The notes under the pieces were generated by a model, which worked only from the letters and a program-made list of their open reading frames with translations, had not been told where the DNA came from and made no database searches. A DNA stretch of 64,000 nucleotides from Cystobacter fuscus (GTDB taxonomy: Bacteria > Myxococcota > Myxococcia > Myxococcales > Myxococcaceae). Position 1 is the first letter of the stretch, and each line of letters opens with the position of its first letter. The DNA is taken from NCBI RefSeq assembly GCF_002305875.1, contig NZ_CP022098.1:8928001-8992000 (forward strand), in the 5' to 3' direction. Positions 22,309 to 32,919 of the stretch are shown here, piece by piece. Made by a program: the position numbers and the translations under genes.

Positions 22309-23940
22309 ATGTCCTCTCCGTTCCGTCCGCCGAGCCTCTCCGCCCTTCTCCTGGCCCCCCTGTTGCTCGCGGGCTGTTCCGCCCTGTTGGGACGCACGCC
22401 TCCGCCCGAGCCGGAGCTGGAGGACGAGCCCACCGTCACCGTCACGCTCCTGCACGTCAACGACGTGTACCAGTTCACTCCGGTGGACTTCGGGGCCCGG
22501 GGAGGACTGGCGCGGCTGTCCACCCTGCGCAAACAGGCGCTCGCCGAATCGCCCCACACGCTGTTCCTGATGGCCGGTGACACGCTGGGGCCCTCGGTGG
22601 AGTCCACCGTCCACAAGGGCAAGCAGATGATCGACGCGTGGAACGCCCTGGGCCTGGACTACGCGGTGCTGGGCAACCACGAGTTCGACTTCGGGCCGGA
22701 CGTGCTGCGCCAGCGCATCAAGGAGTCACGCTTCACGTGGCTGGGCGCCAACGTCATGGACAAGGAGACCCGGCGCCCCTTCGCGGACACGCCGCCCTTC
22801 GTCATCCGCGAGGTGGGCGGAGTGAAGGTGGGCCTCTTCGGGGTGCTGCTGGGCAAGACGAAGTACAGCTCCAAGCCCGGGCCGAACGTGTACTTCACGG
22901 ACACCTGCGCCAAGGCACGCGAGCTGGTGCCGCTCATGAAGGCCCAGGGCGCCCAGGTGATCGTCGGGCTCACGCACCTGTTCGTGGCCGAGGACAAGAC
23001 GCTCGCGCGCTGCGCGCCCATCGACGTCATCATCGGCGGCCACGAGCACATCCTGATGCAGGCGGTGTCCAACGGCACGCCCATCGTGAAGATGTCCTCC
23101 GAGGCGCGCGAGCTGGGACGCGTCACGCTGCACGTGGGCACGCGCAGCGGCAAGCTGCGCAGCATGGACTTCGACGTGCTGCCGGTGACGCCGGACGTGC
23201 CCGAGGACACCGCCTTCACCGCCGCCATGCACCCATATGACGCGCTGACGGCCGAGCTGTCCGAGCCCGTGGGCCGCACCTCCGTGCCGCTCGACGCGAA
23301 CGAGCAGGCCAACCGCAACCACGAGACCAACCTGGGCTCCTTCATCGCGGACGCCTACCGCCAGGCCGCGGGCGCGCAGGTGGCGCTCATCAACGGCGGC
23401 GCCATCCGCTCGGACTCGGTGCTGCGGCCCGGGCCCCTCACCCGCCGGGACGTGCTGGCCATCCACCCCTTCCCGGACTCGGTGGTGAGCATCGAGGTGA
23501 CGGGCGCGGTGCTGCGCCAGGCACTGGAGCACGGCGTGAGCCGCAGCGCCGAGGAGGCGGACCCGGGGCGCTTCCCCCAGGTCTCCGGCATCCACTACAC
23601 CTTCGACGTCTGCCGGCCCGTGGGCGAGCGCATCGTGAGCGCCAGCGTGAATGGCGAGCCGCTCGATCCCAAGCGCACGTACACGCTCGCCACCAACTCG
23701 TACATCTCCGGGGGCGGCGACGGGTACACCATGTTCAAGGGCGCCAGGTACCAGGTCGCCCCCAAGCAGGGGCGCACCACCCAGGAGGTGCTGCGCGCCG
23801 CCTTCGCGTCCGCGCCCTCCATCGTCCCCGCCACGGACGGCCGCATCCGGCGGCTGCGCGCGGGTGCCCAGGACGAGGCGACCAAGGACGAGGAAATCCC
23901 CATCTCCTGCCCGGCCCTGGGCGCCCGGGCGGCGCAGTAG
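22309..23940 (+). CDS. 5'-nucleotidase / 2',3'-cyclic phosphodiesterase family lipoprotein
   Basis: 543 residues from the ATG at 22309. The signal peptide ends in a lipobox (LLLAGCS), so it is probably a lipoprotein on the periplasmic side or cell surface. The metallophosphatase domain has HVNDVYQF, MAGDTLGPS, LGNHEFDFG and GGHEHILM metal-binding motifs. The C-terminal 5_nucleotid_C domain begins near NHETNLGSFIADAYRQA and holds INGGAIRSD and the SGGGDGYTMF loop that stacks on the base. It likely frees phosphate and nucleosides from extracellular nucleotides. The longer frame upstream (22174) has no signal logic. Confidence 0.92.
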   Translation: MSSPFRPPSLSALLLAPLLLAGCSALLGRTPPPEPELEDEPTVTVTLLHVNDVYQFTPVDFGARGGLARLSTLRKQALAESPHTLFLMAGDTLGPSVESTVHKGKQMIDAWNALGLDYAVLGNHEFDFGPDVLRQRIKESRFTWLGANVMDKETRRPFADTPPFVIREVGGVKVGLFGVLLGKTKYSSKPGPNVYFTDTCAKARELVPLMKAQGAQVIVGLTHLFVAEDKTLARCAPIDVIIGGHEHILMQAVSNGTPIVKMSSEARELGRVTLHVGTRSGKLRSMDFDVLPVTPDVPEDTAFTAAMHPYDALTAELSEPVGRTSVPLDANEQANRNHETNLGSFIADAYRQAAGAQVALINGGAIRSDSVLRPGPLTRRDVLAIHPFPDSVVSIEVTGAVLRQALEHGVSRSAEEADPGRFPQVSGIHYTFDVCRPVGERIVSASVNGEPLDPKRTYTLATNSYISGGGDGYTMFKGARYQVAPKQGRTTQEVLRAAFASAPSIVPATDGRIRRLRAGAQDEATKDEEIPISCPALGARAAQ

Positions 23941-23944
23941 CCCG

Positions 23945-24715
23945 CTACGCCCACCCGCGCAGCCGGTACACCAGCCGCCCGAACAGCTCCCGCAGCGCGT
24001 CCGTCCCCGCCGACAGGTTGGACGCCCGGGGCTGCCACCAGAAGCCGTGCGGGTACCAGGCATGCGAGCGCACATCCACCACGAGCGTGTCCGGATGCAG
24101 CCCCACCGCCTCGAAGGTCCCCAACGCCCGGGGCATGTGCGCCGCGCTCGTCACCAGCACCAGCTTGCTCCAGCCCCGCTCGCGGATGATGCGCTCGGAG
24201 TTCACCGCGTTCTCGCGCGTGTTGCGGCTCTTGCGCTCGCGAACGATGCGCTCGGGAGCAATCCCCCACATCATCAACTGGCGCGCGAACAGGTCCGCCT
24301 CCACCGGCGCCTCCGGGCGCGTGTCCAGCGTGCCCGCCGCCAGGAGCACCTGGCGCGCCTTGCCCTCGCGCAGCAGCTCGAAGCCCCGCATGATGCGCTC
24401 CGCCGCGGGGTTGTACTCGGGATGGCCCGAGCGCTCCGTGGCGTCCGCGTCCACCGCCCCACCCAGCACGATGACGGCGTCGTAGACGGTGTCCGGCTGG
24501 TACGTGGACACCACGTCCGCCTCCACCCAGCGCTGGAGCGCGTTGGCCACGGCCTCGGTGGAGAAGACGTACAGCGTGAGCCACCCGAGCACCTGCAGCC
24601 CCACCGCCAGCCGCGCCCGCCTCCGGCGCAGCACGCCGCCCACTCCCATCAACAGCAGCGCCCAGGTGAGCGGCGCGAGGAACAGATCCAACACCTTCGA
24701 CAGGAAGATGAACAC
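23945..24715 (-). CDS. ElyC/SanA/YdcF family (DUF218) membrane protein
   Basis: 256 residues starting at GTG 24715 (FIFLSKVLDLFLAPLTWALLLMG), which restores two N-terminal membrane segments. The DUF218 domain has DAVIVLGGAVD, the middle NPAAERIMRGFELLREGKA and the SRNTRENAVNSERII motif, followed by LVTSAAHMPRAL. The family is linked to envelope carbon flow (ElyC) and vancomycin permeability (SanA); the exact reaction is not established. It starts 8 bases after the nadK stop and is probably co-transcribed. Its end is convergent with the 5'-nucleotidase, 4 bases apart. Confidence 0.87.
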   Translation of the reverse strand: MFIFLSKVLDLFLAPLTWALLLMGVGGVLRRRRARLAVGLQVLGWLTLYVFSTEAVANALQRWVEADVVSTYQPDTVYDAVIVLGGAVDADATERSGHPEYNPAAERIMRGFELLREGKARQVLLAAGTLDTRPEAPVEADLFARQLMMWGIAPERIVRERKSRNTRENAVNSERIIRERGWSKLVLVTSAAHMPRALGTFEAVGLHPDTLVVDVRSHAWYPHGFWWQPRASNLSAGTDALRELFGRLVYRLRGWA

Positions 24716-24723
24716 GCCCGGGC

Positions 24724-25569
24724 CTAGCGCTCGCCCCAGTGGAGCTTCTTGCGAAGGATGGAGAAGTAGCCCACGCCGGGGTCGCGCAAGAGCTGCACCC
24801 GGTTGGGCGAGCGCACCACCTCGATGCTGTCCCCGCACTGCAGGCTGTGGCCCGTCTGCCCGTCCAGCGTGAGGAAGGTGTCCGCGGTCTCGCTGCACAG
24901 GGTGATGCGGATGGTGCGGTCGGCGGGCACGAGCGTGGAGCGGTGCGTGAGGGCGTGCGAGCAGATGGGCGTGAGCACCGTGCAGTCCACCGAGGGGTGG
25001 ACGATGGGCCCGCCCGCGGACAGCGAGTAGGCCGTGGAGCCCGTGGGCGTGGCCAGGATGACGCCGTCCGCCTTGTACATGGCCACGGGCACGCCCTCGA
25101 TGGACACCTCGTGGTCCGCCACGCGCGCGAGCGCCCCCTTGTTGATGACCACGTCGTTGAGGACCTCGTCCTGCACCAGCACCTTGCCCTCGCGCACCAG
25201 CCGGCAGCACAGCTTCATGCGCGACTCCAGCTTGAAGCGGCCCGCGAGCACCGCGTCCAACGCGGGGAAGATGTCGTCCGCGGAGATCTCCGTCATGAAG
25301 CCCAGTGTGCCCAGGTTCACTCCGAGAATGGGCGTGGGGCGCCCATCGAGCATCCGCGCCGCGTGGATGAGGGTGCCATCGCCCCCGAGCACCACCACGA
25401 GATCCGCCCGGCTCACCAGCTCCCGGTCATCGAAGCGCGGCCAGCCGAGAGTGTGGGCCAACAAGCGGTCCCCCAGTACCTCCAGGGAGGGGTAGCGTTC
25501 ACGGATCCGCAGGGCGAGTTCCGCCGCCTCGGGCTTGTCCTTCTTCGCAACCAGAACCAGGGTGTGCAC
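24724..25569 (-). CDS. nadK: NAD kinase
   Basis: 281 residues. NadK phosphorylates NAD to NADP with ATP or polyphosphate. VVVLGGDGTLIHAAR (about 58-72) is the catalytic GGDGT motif, GVNLGTLGFMTE follows, and the NDVVINKG and ADGVILATPTGSTAYSLSAGGPIV blocks bind the nucleotide. The protein has the usual length. The gene is first in a pair with the DUF218 gene and lies downstream of a hairpin that should end the sugar operon. Confidence 0.96.
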   Translation of the reverse strand: MHTLVLVAKKDKPEAAELALRIRERYPSLEVLGDRLLAHTLGWPRFDDRELVSRADLVVVLGGDGTLIHAARMLDGRPTPILGVNLGTLGFMTEISADDIFPALDAVLAGRFKLESRMKLCCRLVREGKVLVQDEVLNDVVINKGALARVADHEVSIEGVPVAMYKADGVILATPTGSTAYSLSAGGPIVHPSVDCTVLTPICSHALTHRSTLVPADRTIRITLCSETADTFLTLDGQTGHSLQCGDSIEVVRSPNRVQLLRDPGVGYFSILRKKLHWGER

Positions 25570-25658
25570 GATGGGTTCGGGTTGTAGACCAAGCGCCCCG
25601 GCTCGCGCTGAAGGAAATGGCCGCTTCGATGACCTCGTGACACCGGCGGGGCGCCGAA

Positions 25659-25686
25659 CCGTCCCGAAGGGAGCCCCCCGGGACGG
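25659..25686 (-). terminator. Hairpin at the end of the sugar operon
   Basis: Perfect 7-bp arms CCGTCCC / GGGACGG with a GC-rich loop, 16 bases after the stop of the orphan coding tail. No T-run follows, so it may be a factor-dependent or processing site. Confidence 0.4.
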
Positions 25687-25701
25687 CCGCTCCCGGACCC
25701 G

Positions 25702-25824
25702 TCAGAGGCCGTGCGCGGGAGCGATGACGTTCTCCCAGAGGGGGCGGTTGAACTCGTAGCCGTTGCCCGTGCCCGCGGCCGACAGCTTGAAGAGGCCTTG
25801 GTCCTTGCCCTTGGCGTGTCCGTT
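25702..25824 (-). pseudogene. 40-codon coding remnant in frame behind the Gfo/Idh stop codon
   Basis: Directly after the TGA of the dehydrogenase, the same frame stays open for 40 codons with strong G/C third positions, then ends with TGA at 25702. The translation includes GLFKLSAAGTGNGYEF and ends NVIAPAHGL. It has no start codon of its own near the beginning. It looks like the 3' end of a gene fused by deletion behind the operon, or a readthrough extension. I do not recognise the family. Confidence 0.4.
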
Positions 25825-26991
25825 TCACGTCATGGGCGTCCACTTGCGTTCGCTGGCGGCCGACTCGACCGTCTTCTCGATGAAGCGCACCCCGCGCGCG
25901 CCATCGGTGACGCGCGGATAGTCCGCGGCGATCGGATCCGCGCGCACTCCGGCGAGCCGGGCGCGGATGTCCGCCGCGACGCCCAGGTACACGTTGGCGA
26001 ACGCCTCGATGAAGGCTTCCGGATGACCGGAGGGCACGCGGCAGGCTCGGCGCGACGACTCGCTCAGCCACGGCGAGCCCCGCGTGAGGATGCGCCTGGG
26101 CCCATCGAGCGGCGCATGTACCAGGTGGTTGGGCTCCTCCTGCCGCCATTCGAGCGAGCCCGCGGAGCCGAACACGCGCAGGCGCAAATCGTTCTCGAAG
26201 CCGGCGGCGATCTGCGAGGCGACCAACACGCCCCGCACACCCCCGCGCCAGCGCAGCAGCAGGTTGCCATCGTCATCGAGCCGGCGCCCGGGAACGAGCG
26301 AGCCGAGGTCCGCGCAGATCGCCTCGATCTCGAGCCCCGTGACGGTGGCGGCCAGGTTCTCCGCATGCGAGCCGATGTCGCCGATGGCACCCGCCGCCCC
26401 GCTCTTCTCGGGATCCGTGCGCCACCCGGCCTGCTTGTTGCCCTGGGCCTCCACGTGCGTGGCGAGCCAGCCCTGGTTGTACTCGACGGTCACCTTGCGC
26501 AGCTCGCCCAGGACGCCGCCGCGCACCAGCGCCCGCGCCTCGCGGACCATGGGATAGCCGGTGTAGTTGTAGGTGACGCCGAACACGATGCCGGTGCGCT
26601 CCACCGTGCGCACGAGCTGCTCGGCCTGGGCGCTGGTGTGCACGAGCGGCTTGTCACACACCACGTGGATGCCGGCCTCGGCGAAGGCCCTGGCCACCGG
26701 GTAGTGCACGTGGTTGGGCGTGACGATGGAGACGAAGTCGATGCGCTCGTCCACCGGACGCTTCAGCTCATCGGCGAGCAGGTCCTCCCAGCGGCCGTGG
26801 TTGCGCGCGTCGGCGAGGCCCAGGTCGCGGCCGGAAGCGCGCGCCTTGTCCGGGTCGGACGAGAGCGCGCCGGCGACCAGCTCCATCTGCCCGTCCAGGG
26901 CCATGGCACGCCGGTGCACCGCGCCGATGAACGCGTCACGCCCACCACCGACCATGGCGTAGCGCAGCTTGCGATCGTGTGAGGCACTCAT
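25825..26991 (-). CDS. Gfo/Idh/MocA family oxidoreductase
   Basis: 388 residues from ATG 26991. Such enzymes oxidise or reduce sugars and inositols with NAD(P). The N-terminal Rossmann fold has [19 protein letters not shown], and the conserved lysine motif appears as [11 protein letters not shown] near residue 105. The C-terminal domain contains the [13 protein letters not shown] core and the substrate His/Asp region at [13 protein letters not shown]. The ATG overlaps the stop of the isomerase gene by four bases (ATGA). Context suggests it acts on the sugar imported by the neighbouring ABC system. Confidence 0.9.
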   Translation of the reverse strand: MSASHDRKLRYAMVGGGRDAFIGAVHRRAMALDGQMELVAGALSSDPDKARASGRDLGLADARNHGRWEDLLADELKRPVDERIDFVSIVTPNHVHYPVARAFAEAGIHVVCDKPLVHTSAQAEQLVRTVERTGIVFGVTYNYTGYPMVREARALVRGGVLGELRKVTVEYNQGWLATHVEAQGNKQAGWRTDPEKSGAAGAIGDIGSHAENLAATVTGLEIEAICADLGSLVPGRRLDDDGNLLLRWRGGVRGVLVASQIAAGFENDLRLRVFGSAGSLEWRQEEPNHLVHAPLDGPRRILTRGSPWLSESSRRACRVPSGHPEAFIEAFANVYLGVAADIRARLAGVRADPIAADYPRVTDGARGVRFIEKTVESAASERKWTPMT

Positions 26992-28010
26992 CTCGCCGCC
27001 CGGGTCTGCTTGTCCTTGTCGAACGCGGCGTCGAACGCTCCCGCCGCGGCGGGGAAGTCGAGCCGCTTGCAGAAGGCCGCGCTCTCGGTCGCCCCGTGCA
27101 CGCGGTCCATCCGGCTGTCCTCCCACTCCACGCTCAACGGTCCCGCGTAGCCGGTGTCGTTGAGCGCGACGATGATGGACTCGAAGTCGATCATCCCCCG
27201 GCCGACACTGCGGAAGTCCCAGTGGCGGCGCGAATCACCGAAGCTCGTGTGGCCGCCGAACACGCCGACGGTGCCGTCGCCCCGGCCCCACCACACGTCC
27301 TTCATGTGCACGTTGAAGACGCGGCCCGCGAACGTGCGGAGGAACTTCACGTAATCCACGCCCTGGTAGCCGAGGTGGCTGGGGTCGAAGTTGAAGCCGA
27401 AGCGGCGGTGGCCCTTCACCGCCTCGAGCGCGCGCTGGGCGGTGGCGATGTCGAAGGCGATCTCCGTCGGGTGCACCTCGAGCGCGAAGCGGACATCGTG
27501 CTCCTCGAACACGTCGAGGATGGGCGTCCAGCGGCGGGCGAAGTCGGCGAAGCCCTTGTCCCAGAAGGCCTGGGAGGTGGGCGGGAAGGCATAGGTGGCA
27601 TGCCACACCGACGAGCCCGTGAAGCCCGTGACGGTCTTCACGCCGAAGGCGGCGGCGGCGCGCGCCGTGTCCTTCATCTCCTGGGCGGCACGCTGGCGCA
27701 CCCCTTCCGGCTCGCCATCCCCCCACACGTGATCGGGAACGATGGACTGGTGCCGCTCGTCGATCAGGTCGCACACGGCCTGGCCGACCAGGTGGTTGCT
27801 GATCGCGAGGCATTGCAGTCCATGGGACTCGAGCAGGGCCCACTTGTCGCGCACGTACGTCTTGGAGGCGAGCGCCTCGCGCACGTTGAAGTGATCGCCC
27901 GAGCAGGCCAGCTCCAGGCCGTCGTAGCCCATGCGCCGGGCCAACGGAGCGAGTTCGGAGAGAGGCAGGTCGGCCCACTGGCCGGTGAACAGCGTGACGG
28001 GTCTTGGCAT
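26988..28010 (-). CDS. Sugar phosphate isomerase/epimerase family protein (TIM barrel)
   Basis: 340 residues from ATG 28010, with AGGA upstream. AP-endonuclease/xylose-isomerase-like TIM barrel: [16 protein letters not shown] near the N-terminus, [15 protein letters not shown] (metal Glu), [16 protein letters not shown] (metal Asp/His) and [11 protein letters not shown] (metal His). The family includes IolE/IolI-like enzymes and 3-keto sugar hydrolases/epimerases. It is typically paired with Gfo/Idh dehydrogenases, as here, where the dehydrogenase starts inside its stop codon. Substrate not decided. Confidence 0.88.
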   Translation of the reverse strand: MPRPVTLFTGQWADLPLSELAPLARRMGYDGLELACSGDHFNVREALASKTYVRDKWALLESHGLQCLAISNHLVGQAVCDLIDERHQSIVPDHVWGDGEPEGVRQRAAQEMKDTARAAAAFGVKTVTGFTGSSVWHATYAFPPTSQAFWDKGFADFARRWTPILDVFEEHDVRFALEVHPTEIAFDIATAQRALEAVKGHRRFGFNFDPSHLGYQGVDYVKFLRTFAGRVFNVHMKDVWWGRGDGTVGVFGGHTSFGDSRRHWDFRSVGRGMIDFESIIVALNDTGYAGPLSVEWEDSRMDRVHGATESAAFCKRLDFPAAAGAFDAAFDKDKQTRAAR

Positions 28011-28081
28011 GGTCGGAGTCCTGGAAGGGGAAGACACCCCGCGGCTCCACCCTCACGGGCGGAGCCGGGGATGGGAGGCAC

Positions 28082-29050
28082 CTAGAAGGGCGAGTTCGGG
28101 AAGTAGAACTGCTGGGCGTTCTCCTTGGTGATGAGCACCGAGGGGATGATCGTCTTCGGGGGCAGCACCTCTCCCTTGAGGCGCGCCTCGGCGGTCAGCT
28201 TGATGGCGTCGTAGATGAACTTGGGCGAGTAGGAGACATCGGCCTGGACGAGCTTGTTCTTGCCGTCGAGGATCATCTTGACCATGCCCTTGGAGCCCGC
28301 GCCGCCGAACACCTCCTGGATGTCGGTGCGCTTGGACTGCTCGATGGCCTTGAGCACCCCGACGGCCATGTCGTCATCGGCGGCCCACACGGCGTCGATA
28401 TGCTTGAAGCGCGTGAGGTAGTCCTGCATCACCTTGAAGGCATCGTCGCGGTTCCAGTTGGCGTAGCGCGCGTCGAGCAGATTGATGTCGGGATGGTTCT
28501 TCAGCACGGCCTTGAAGGCGTCCATGCGCTCGTTGTCGATCGTGGTCGCGATGCCGCGCAGCGCCACGATGTTGCCCCTGCCGTTGAGGCGCTTGACCAG
28601 GTACTCGGCCGGAATCCGGCCGAAGGCGGTGTTGTCCCCGGCGACGTAGGCGTCCTGAGCGTTGGTATCGGTCAGGCCCCGGTCGACCACCGTGACGTAG
28701 ACACCCTTGCCCTTCACCTGCGCCACGGGCCGGGTGAGCGCGGCGGATTCGAAGGGGAAGACGACCAGGGTGTTGATCTTGTTGACGGTCAGCAGGTCCT
28801 GGAGCTGATTGGCCTGCTCGGAGGAATTGGCGGCCGTCTTCACGGTGATCTTCAGTCCCGGGTGCTGCTTCTCCAGTTCCTTCTTGGCCTCGTTGGCCCA
28901 CCAGACGATGCCGCCGGTGAAGCCGTGGGTGGCCGTCGGGATGGCCACGCCGAGGTTGACCTGCTTGTCCTGCGCGAGCGCACTGGACGCGGTGAGGAGC
29001 GCGGCCATGGCGGATAAGCCGAGAGCGAATCTACGGAACATGGGCTTCAT
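28082..29050 (-). CDS. Sugar ABC transporter periplasmic binding protein (RbsB type)
   Basis: 322 residues from ATG 29050, with AGGAGA at good spacing. A signal peptide ends at SSALAQ. Mature protein: [27 protein letters not shown] and the hinge pattern of the Peripla_BP_4 (ribose/galactose) group. [14 protein letters not shown] near residue 230 is characteristic. It delivers a sugar to the RbsC-like permease encoded upstream in the same operon. The exact sugar (ribose, xylose, inositol or similar) cannot be read from the sequence. Confidence 0.92.
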   Translation of the reverse strand: MKPMFRRFALGLSAMAALLTASSALAQDKQVNLGVAIPTATHGFTGGIVWWANEAKKELEKQHPGLKITVKTAANSSEQANQLQDLLTVNKINTLVVFPFESAALTRPVAQVKGKGVYVTVVDRGLTDTNAQDAYVAGDNTAFGRIPAEYLVKRLNGRGNIVALRGIATTIDNERMDAFKAVLKNHPDINLLDARYANWNRDDAFKVMQDYLTRFKHIDAVWAADDDMAVGVLKAIEQSKRTDIQEVFGGAGSKGMVKMILDGKNKLVQADVSYSPKFIYDAIKLTAEARLKGEVLPPKTIIPSVLITKENAQQFYFPNSPF

Positions 29051-29124
29051 ACGGTTTGTCTCCTGGTGGGGTAAGGGAGAACGACAGGGCAGCACGCGGC
29101 TGCCGGACGGCACCGCTCACTTCG

Positions 29125-30162
29125 TCACGAGGCTCCTTTGCGTCGGCGCTGCATGAACGCCACGCCGATGATCACGAAGCCCTGAACCGCCGAGTTCAGA
29201 TACACGCTGATGACGCTGGTGAGGTTGAGGATGTTGCTGATGACGGACAGCAGGACCGCGCCCACGACGGTGCCGGTGATGGTGCCCGAGCCACCCTTGA
29301 GCGCGGTGCCCCCGACGATCACCGCCGCGATCGCCTCCAGCTCCCACAACAGGCCGGTGGTGGGCGAGGAGGAGCCGAGGCGCGGCACGTACAGGACGGT
29401 GGCGATGCCCACGCAGACGCCGAGCAGCACGTAGGTGAGCACCTTGATACGGTTGACGTCCACGGCGGCGTAGCGCGCCACCTGCTCGTTGGAGCCGATG
29501 GCCTGCACGTAGCGGCCGTAGGCCGTGCGGTTGAGGATGAGCCCGCCCCCGAGCGCGACCGCGAGGAACACCCAGACGGGAACCGGCAGGAGGAAGCTGG
29601 CGTAGTAGACGGGGCCGTAGGCATCGGACAGGTCCGAATCCAGGGTGATGGCACCGCCGTCGGCGAAGTACGTGAGGTACGCCCGGAAGATGCCGAGCGT
29701 GCCGAGCGTCACGATGAACGGCTCGATGCCTCCCCGGGCGATCAACAGGCCGTGCACGAGGCCGAACAGCGCGCCCAACAGCAGCGCGAACCCGATGCCG
29801 AGTGCGATCACGGACGTGGGTGATGAGAGTGACGGGGCCAGGCGGTTCATCAGGAGGATCATCACGCCGGCGATGAGCGCGGCCATCGAGCCCACCGAGA
29901 GATCGATGCCTCCGGAGATGATGACGAAGCACATGCCCACCGCGATGATGCCGATGAAGGCGGTGCGCGTGAGCACGTTCATCACGTTGTCGAGCGTGGC
30001 GAAGTCGCCGTTGAGCGCGGTGCCGGCGATGCACAGCACGATGAGCCCGAGCAGCGGGCCGAAGCCATGCAGGAGGGCGCGGACACGGTGCAGCGGCGTC
30101 CCGTCCGAGGCCCCCAGGGCGGTGGCCCCTGGCCGAAGGGAGTCAGTGGGTTCCGGTGGCAT
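29125..30162 (-). CDS. Sugar ABC transporter permease (RbsC type)
   Basis: 345 residues with about 8-10 membrane segments. Family motifs: [30 protein letters not shown] (about 63-92) near the N-terminus, and [20 protein letters not shown] (EAA-like region) near the C-terminus. The start at 30162 lies 20 bases inside the end of the ATPase gene, so translation is coupled. It forms the membrane channel of the sugar importer. Confidence 0.93.
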   Translation of the reverse strand: MPPEPTDSLRPGATALGASDGTPLHRVRALLHGFGPLLGLIVLCIAGTALNGDFATLDNVMNVLTRTAFIGIIAVGMCFVIISGGIDLSVGSMAALIAGVMILLMNRLAPSLSSPTSVIALGIGFALLLGALFGLVHGLLIARGGIEPFIVTLGTLGIFRAYLTYFADGGAITLDSDLSDAYGPVYYASFLLPVPVWVFLAVALGGGLILNRTAYGRYVQAIGSNEQVARYAAVDVNRIKVLTYVLLGVCVGIATVLYVPRLGSSSPTTGLLWELEAIAAVIVGGTALKGGSGTITGTVVGAVLLSVISNILNLTSVISVYLNSAVQGFVIIGVAFMQRRRKGAS

Positions 30163-31630
30163 GGGCGATGAGCTCCTCTTCGGTCAGTTGGTCGGCCTCG
30201 AGCGTGGTGCGGAGCTGGCCGCCGCGCATCACCGCCACGCGGTGGCACAGTCCGATCAGCTCCATCAGCTCGGAGGAGATGACGATCACGGCCCGGCCCT
30301 CGCGGGCCAGCGCCTCGATCAGGAAGTAGATGTCGCGCTTGGCGCCCACGTCGACGCCGCGCGTGGGCTCGTCGAGCACCACCACCTTGGGGTCGGGGTG
30401 CAGCACCTTGGCGAGCGCGAGCTTCTGTTGGTTGCCGCCGGACAGGGCCGAGGCGCGGTTGTCCAGCGAGCCCGTGCGGATGCCGAAGCGCTTCACGGCG
30501 TCCTCGAGCGCCCGGCGCTCGGCGTCGGGCCGTAGCCAGGGCGTGGCGTAGCGCGAGAGCGCCATCATGGTCAGGTTCTCGCGCAGGCCGAAGTGCACGT
30601 GCAGGCCCTTCCCCTTGCGATCCTCGCTGAGGTACGTGAGCCCGTCCCCGGCGGCATCCCGGGGGTTGCGCCAGTGGGCGCGGCGGCCATCGAGCTCGAC
30701 ACGCTCCACCTCGCGCGGCCGCAAGCCGAGGAGTCCCTCGAACAGCTCGGTGCGGCCGGCGCCGACCAGTCCCGCGAAGCCGAGGATTTCTCCGGGACGC
30801 ACGTCGAAGCTCACGTCCCGGGCCCACCCCGGCACCGTCAGTCCCCGCACGCTCAGCCGGGGCGGAACGTCCGCGGGCGGGGGCGCCTTGGGCGGGTAGA
30901 GATCCGAGGCCTCGCGGCCGACCATGAGGCTGGCCATCTGGTGGCGCGTCACGTCGCGCGTCGCCGAGCGGGCGACGAAACGGCCATCCCGCATCACCAC
31001 CACCTCATCCGTGATGCGCTCCACCTCGTCCAGCTTGTGCGAGATGTAGAGCAGCGAGACGCCATCGGCCTTGAGCTGGGCGATCAACGCGAACAGGCGC
31101 TCGGTCTCGCCCGGCGTCAGCGTGGCCGTGGGCTCGTCCATGATGAGCAGCCGCGCCTTGCGCGCCAGCGCCTTGGCGATCTCCACCAGTTGTTTCTCCG
31201 CGACGATCAACTGGCGCACCGGCGTCTCGGGAGAGGCCCGCAGCCCCACCTGCTCCAGCACGCGCGCGGACTCGCGATTCATCGCCGCGTCGTCCAACAA
31301 CCAGCCGCGCTTCTTCTCGTGACCGAGGAAGATGTTCTGCGCGATCGTCAGGTCCTCGGCGAGGTTGAACTCCTGGTGGATCAACACGATGCCCCGGGCC
31401 TCGGCCTCGCGGGAGCCGGAGAAGTGGACCGCCTCGCCATTGACGAGCACCTCGCCCGAGGTGGCCGACTCGTAGCCGGAGAGGATCTTCATCAGCGTGG
31501 ACTTGCCCGCGCCGTTCTCGCCCAGCAGGCCGATGACCCGGCCCGGCGGCAGCGCGAAGCTCACGCCGTGCAGCACCCGCACCGGGCCGAAGGCTTTCAC
31601 GACGTCACGGAACTCGATGGCGAGACTCAT
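30143..31630 (-). CDS. Sugar ABC transporter ATP-binding protein (RbsA type, two domains)
   Basis: 495 residues with two nucleotide-binding domains. First: [17 protein letters not shown] (Walker A), a degenerate signature [13 protein letters not shown], and [11 protein letters not shown] (Walker B). Second: [16 protein letters not shown], a weakened Walker A typical of RbsA, with a full [15 protein letters not shown] signature and [11 protein letters not shown]. It powers the sugar importer. The ATG at 31630 overlaps the ROK stop (ATGA); the longer upstream frame is antisense noise. Confidence 0.95.
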   Translation of the reverse strand: MSLAIEFRDVVKAFGPVRVLHGVSFALPPGRVIGLLGENGAGKSTLMKILSGYESATSGEVLVNGEAVHFSGSREAEARGIVLIHQEFNLAEDLTIAQNIFLGHEKKRGWLLDDAAMNRESARVLEQVGLRASPETPVRQLIVAEKQLVEIAKALARKARLLIMDEPTATLTPGETERLFALIAQLKADGVSLLYISHKLDEVERITDEVVVMRDGRFVARSATRDVTRHQMASLMVGREASDLYPPKAPPPADVPPRLSVRGLTVPGWARDVSFDVRPGEILGFAGLVGAGRTELFEGLLGLRPREVERVELDGRRAHWRNPRDAAGDGLTYLSEDRKGKGLHVHFGLRENLTMMALSRYATPWLRPDAERRALEDAVKRFGIRTGSLDNRASALSGGNQQKLALAKVLHPDPKVVVLDEPTRGVDVGAKRDIYFLIEALAREGRAVIVISSELMELIGLCHRVAVMRGGQLRTTLEADQLTEEELIAHATGTH

Positions 31631-32880
31631 CGCGCCGCTCCCTTCATGCGCAGGGTCTCCTGCATGGCCAGCACCGCGGCGCCAATGAGTCCCGACTGCT
31701 CCCCGAGGGGAGAGAGCTGGATCTCGAGCTGGCGCGTGGAGAGCGCCAGCGAGCGCTGGTAGATGCTCTGCCGCAGCGACGCGAGGAACAGCGGGCCGAT
31801 GCGCATCATCGAGCCACCGAAGAAGATGTGTGACGGGTTGAAGAAGTTCACGGCCGACGCGAGCATCTGTCCGATGAGCCCGCCCGCGCGTTGCACGATG
31901 GCGTTGGCCGCCGCGTCCCCCGCGCGGCTGGCGCGGGCCACGTCCTCGGGGCGGATGGTGCCGGTGGCCGCCAGGGTCTCCGCGAGCAACGCGCTCTCGC
32001 CCGCCTCCACCGCCGCGCGCGCCATGCGGGCGATCGCCGGCCCCGCCGCCATCGCCTCCACGCAGCCCAGGTTGCCGCAGTGGCAGCGCGGACCGGACGG
32101 GTCCACGCAGATGTGGCCAACATCTCCCGCCGAGCCGGTGGCGCCCCGGTACACCTGGCCCTGGCACACGATGCCGCAGCCGATGCCGGTGCCCACCTTG
32201 ATGACCAGGAAGTCGTGCAGCGAGCGCTGCAGCCGCCACAGCTCCCCGAGCGCCATGATGTTGACGTCGTTGTCCACGAAGAGGGGCGCGGCGAAGTCGG
32301 CCTTCATGTCGTCGCGGATGGAGAAGCCATCCCACTCGGGCATCAGCGGCGGGTTGACGAGCTGACCGGACTCGAAGTTGACGGGGCCCGGCACGCCCAT
32401 GCCGATGCCGATGACGTCGTGGGCCGAGCGGCCGGCCTGATCCAGCAACTGACGCAACAAGGCTCGCACGCGCGCGAGGACGAACTCGGGGCCCTTGCGC
32501 ACGTCCGCGGATTCCACGTGCCGCGCCAGCACCTCCAGGTCCGGCGTCAGCACGCCCACGCGCAGGCCGGTCGCGCCGAGATCCGCCGCCAGCAGCACGC
32601 CCAGCCCTCGATGAAGTCGCAGCGTCTCGGCCCGGCGGCCACCGGAGGAGGCCTGCAACCCGTTCTCCTCCAGCAGCCCCCGCTCCAGCAGACCCGCCAC
32701 CACCGCGTTGGCTCGCGTCTTGGAGAAGGCCGAGCGCCGGGCGAGCGCGTCGCGAGACAGGCCGCTGGACCAGAACACCGTGTCCAGCAGGGCGAGCTCT
32801 CCAGGAGATAGGCCGTTCCAGCGGCTCAAGTCGGGTCTCCGCGAGGGGGTGACAGGCGTTGCGAGAAAGCCGAAGTCCAA
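31627..32880 (-). CDS. ROK-family transcriptional regulator (NagC/XylR type)
   Basis: 417 residues. An N-terminal winged HTH (about 25-75, LSRDALARRSAFSKTRANAVVAGLLERG) precedes the ROK sugar-kinase-like domain. The zinc site is complete: GHICVDP plus CHCGNLGCVE. ADLGATGLRVGVLT holds the phosphate-loop fold. It is the first gene of the sugar operon and overlaps the ATPase gene by four bases. A sugar binding to the ROK domain probably releases it from operators in its promoter, where two inverted repeats lie. Confidence 0.93.
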   Translation of the reverse strand: MDFGFLATPVTPSRRPDLSRWNGLSPGELALLDTVFWSSGLSRDALARRSAFSKTRANAVVAGLLERGLLEENGLQASSGGRRAETLRLHRGLGVLLAADLGATGLRVGVLTPDLEVLARHVESADVRKGPEFVLARVRALLRQLLDQAGRSAHDVIGIGMGVPGPVNFESGQLVNPPLMPEWDGFSIRDDMKADFAAPLFVDNDVNIMALGELWRLQRSLHDFLVIKVGTGIGCGIVCQGQVYRGATGSAGDVGHICVDPSGPRCHCGNLGCVEAMAAGPAIARMARAAVEAGESALLAETLAATGTIRPEDVARASRAGDAAANAIVQRAGGLIGQMLASAVNFFNPSHIFFGGSMMRIGPLFLASLRQSIYQRSLALSTRQLEIQLSPLGEQSGLIGAAVLAMQETLRMKGAAR

Positions 32881-32919
32881 ACTACCGAAGCGGACTTTGG
32901 CCCGACAACACAGAACTTC

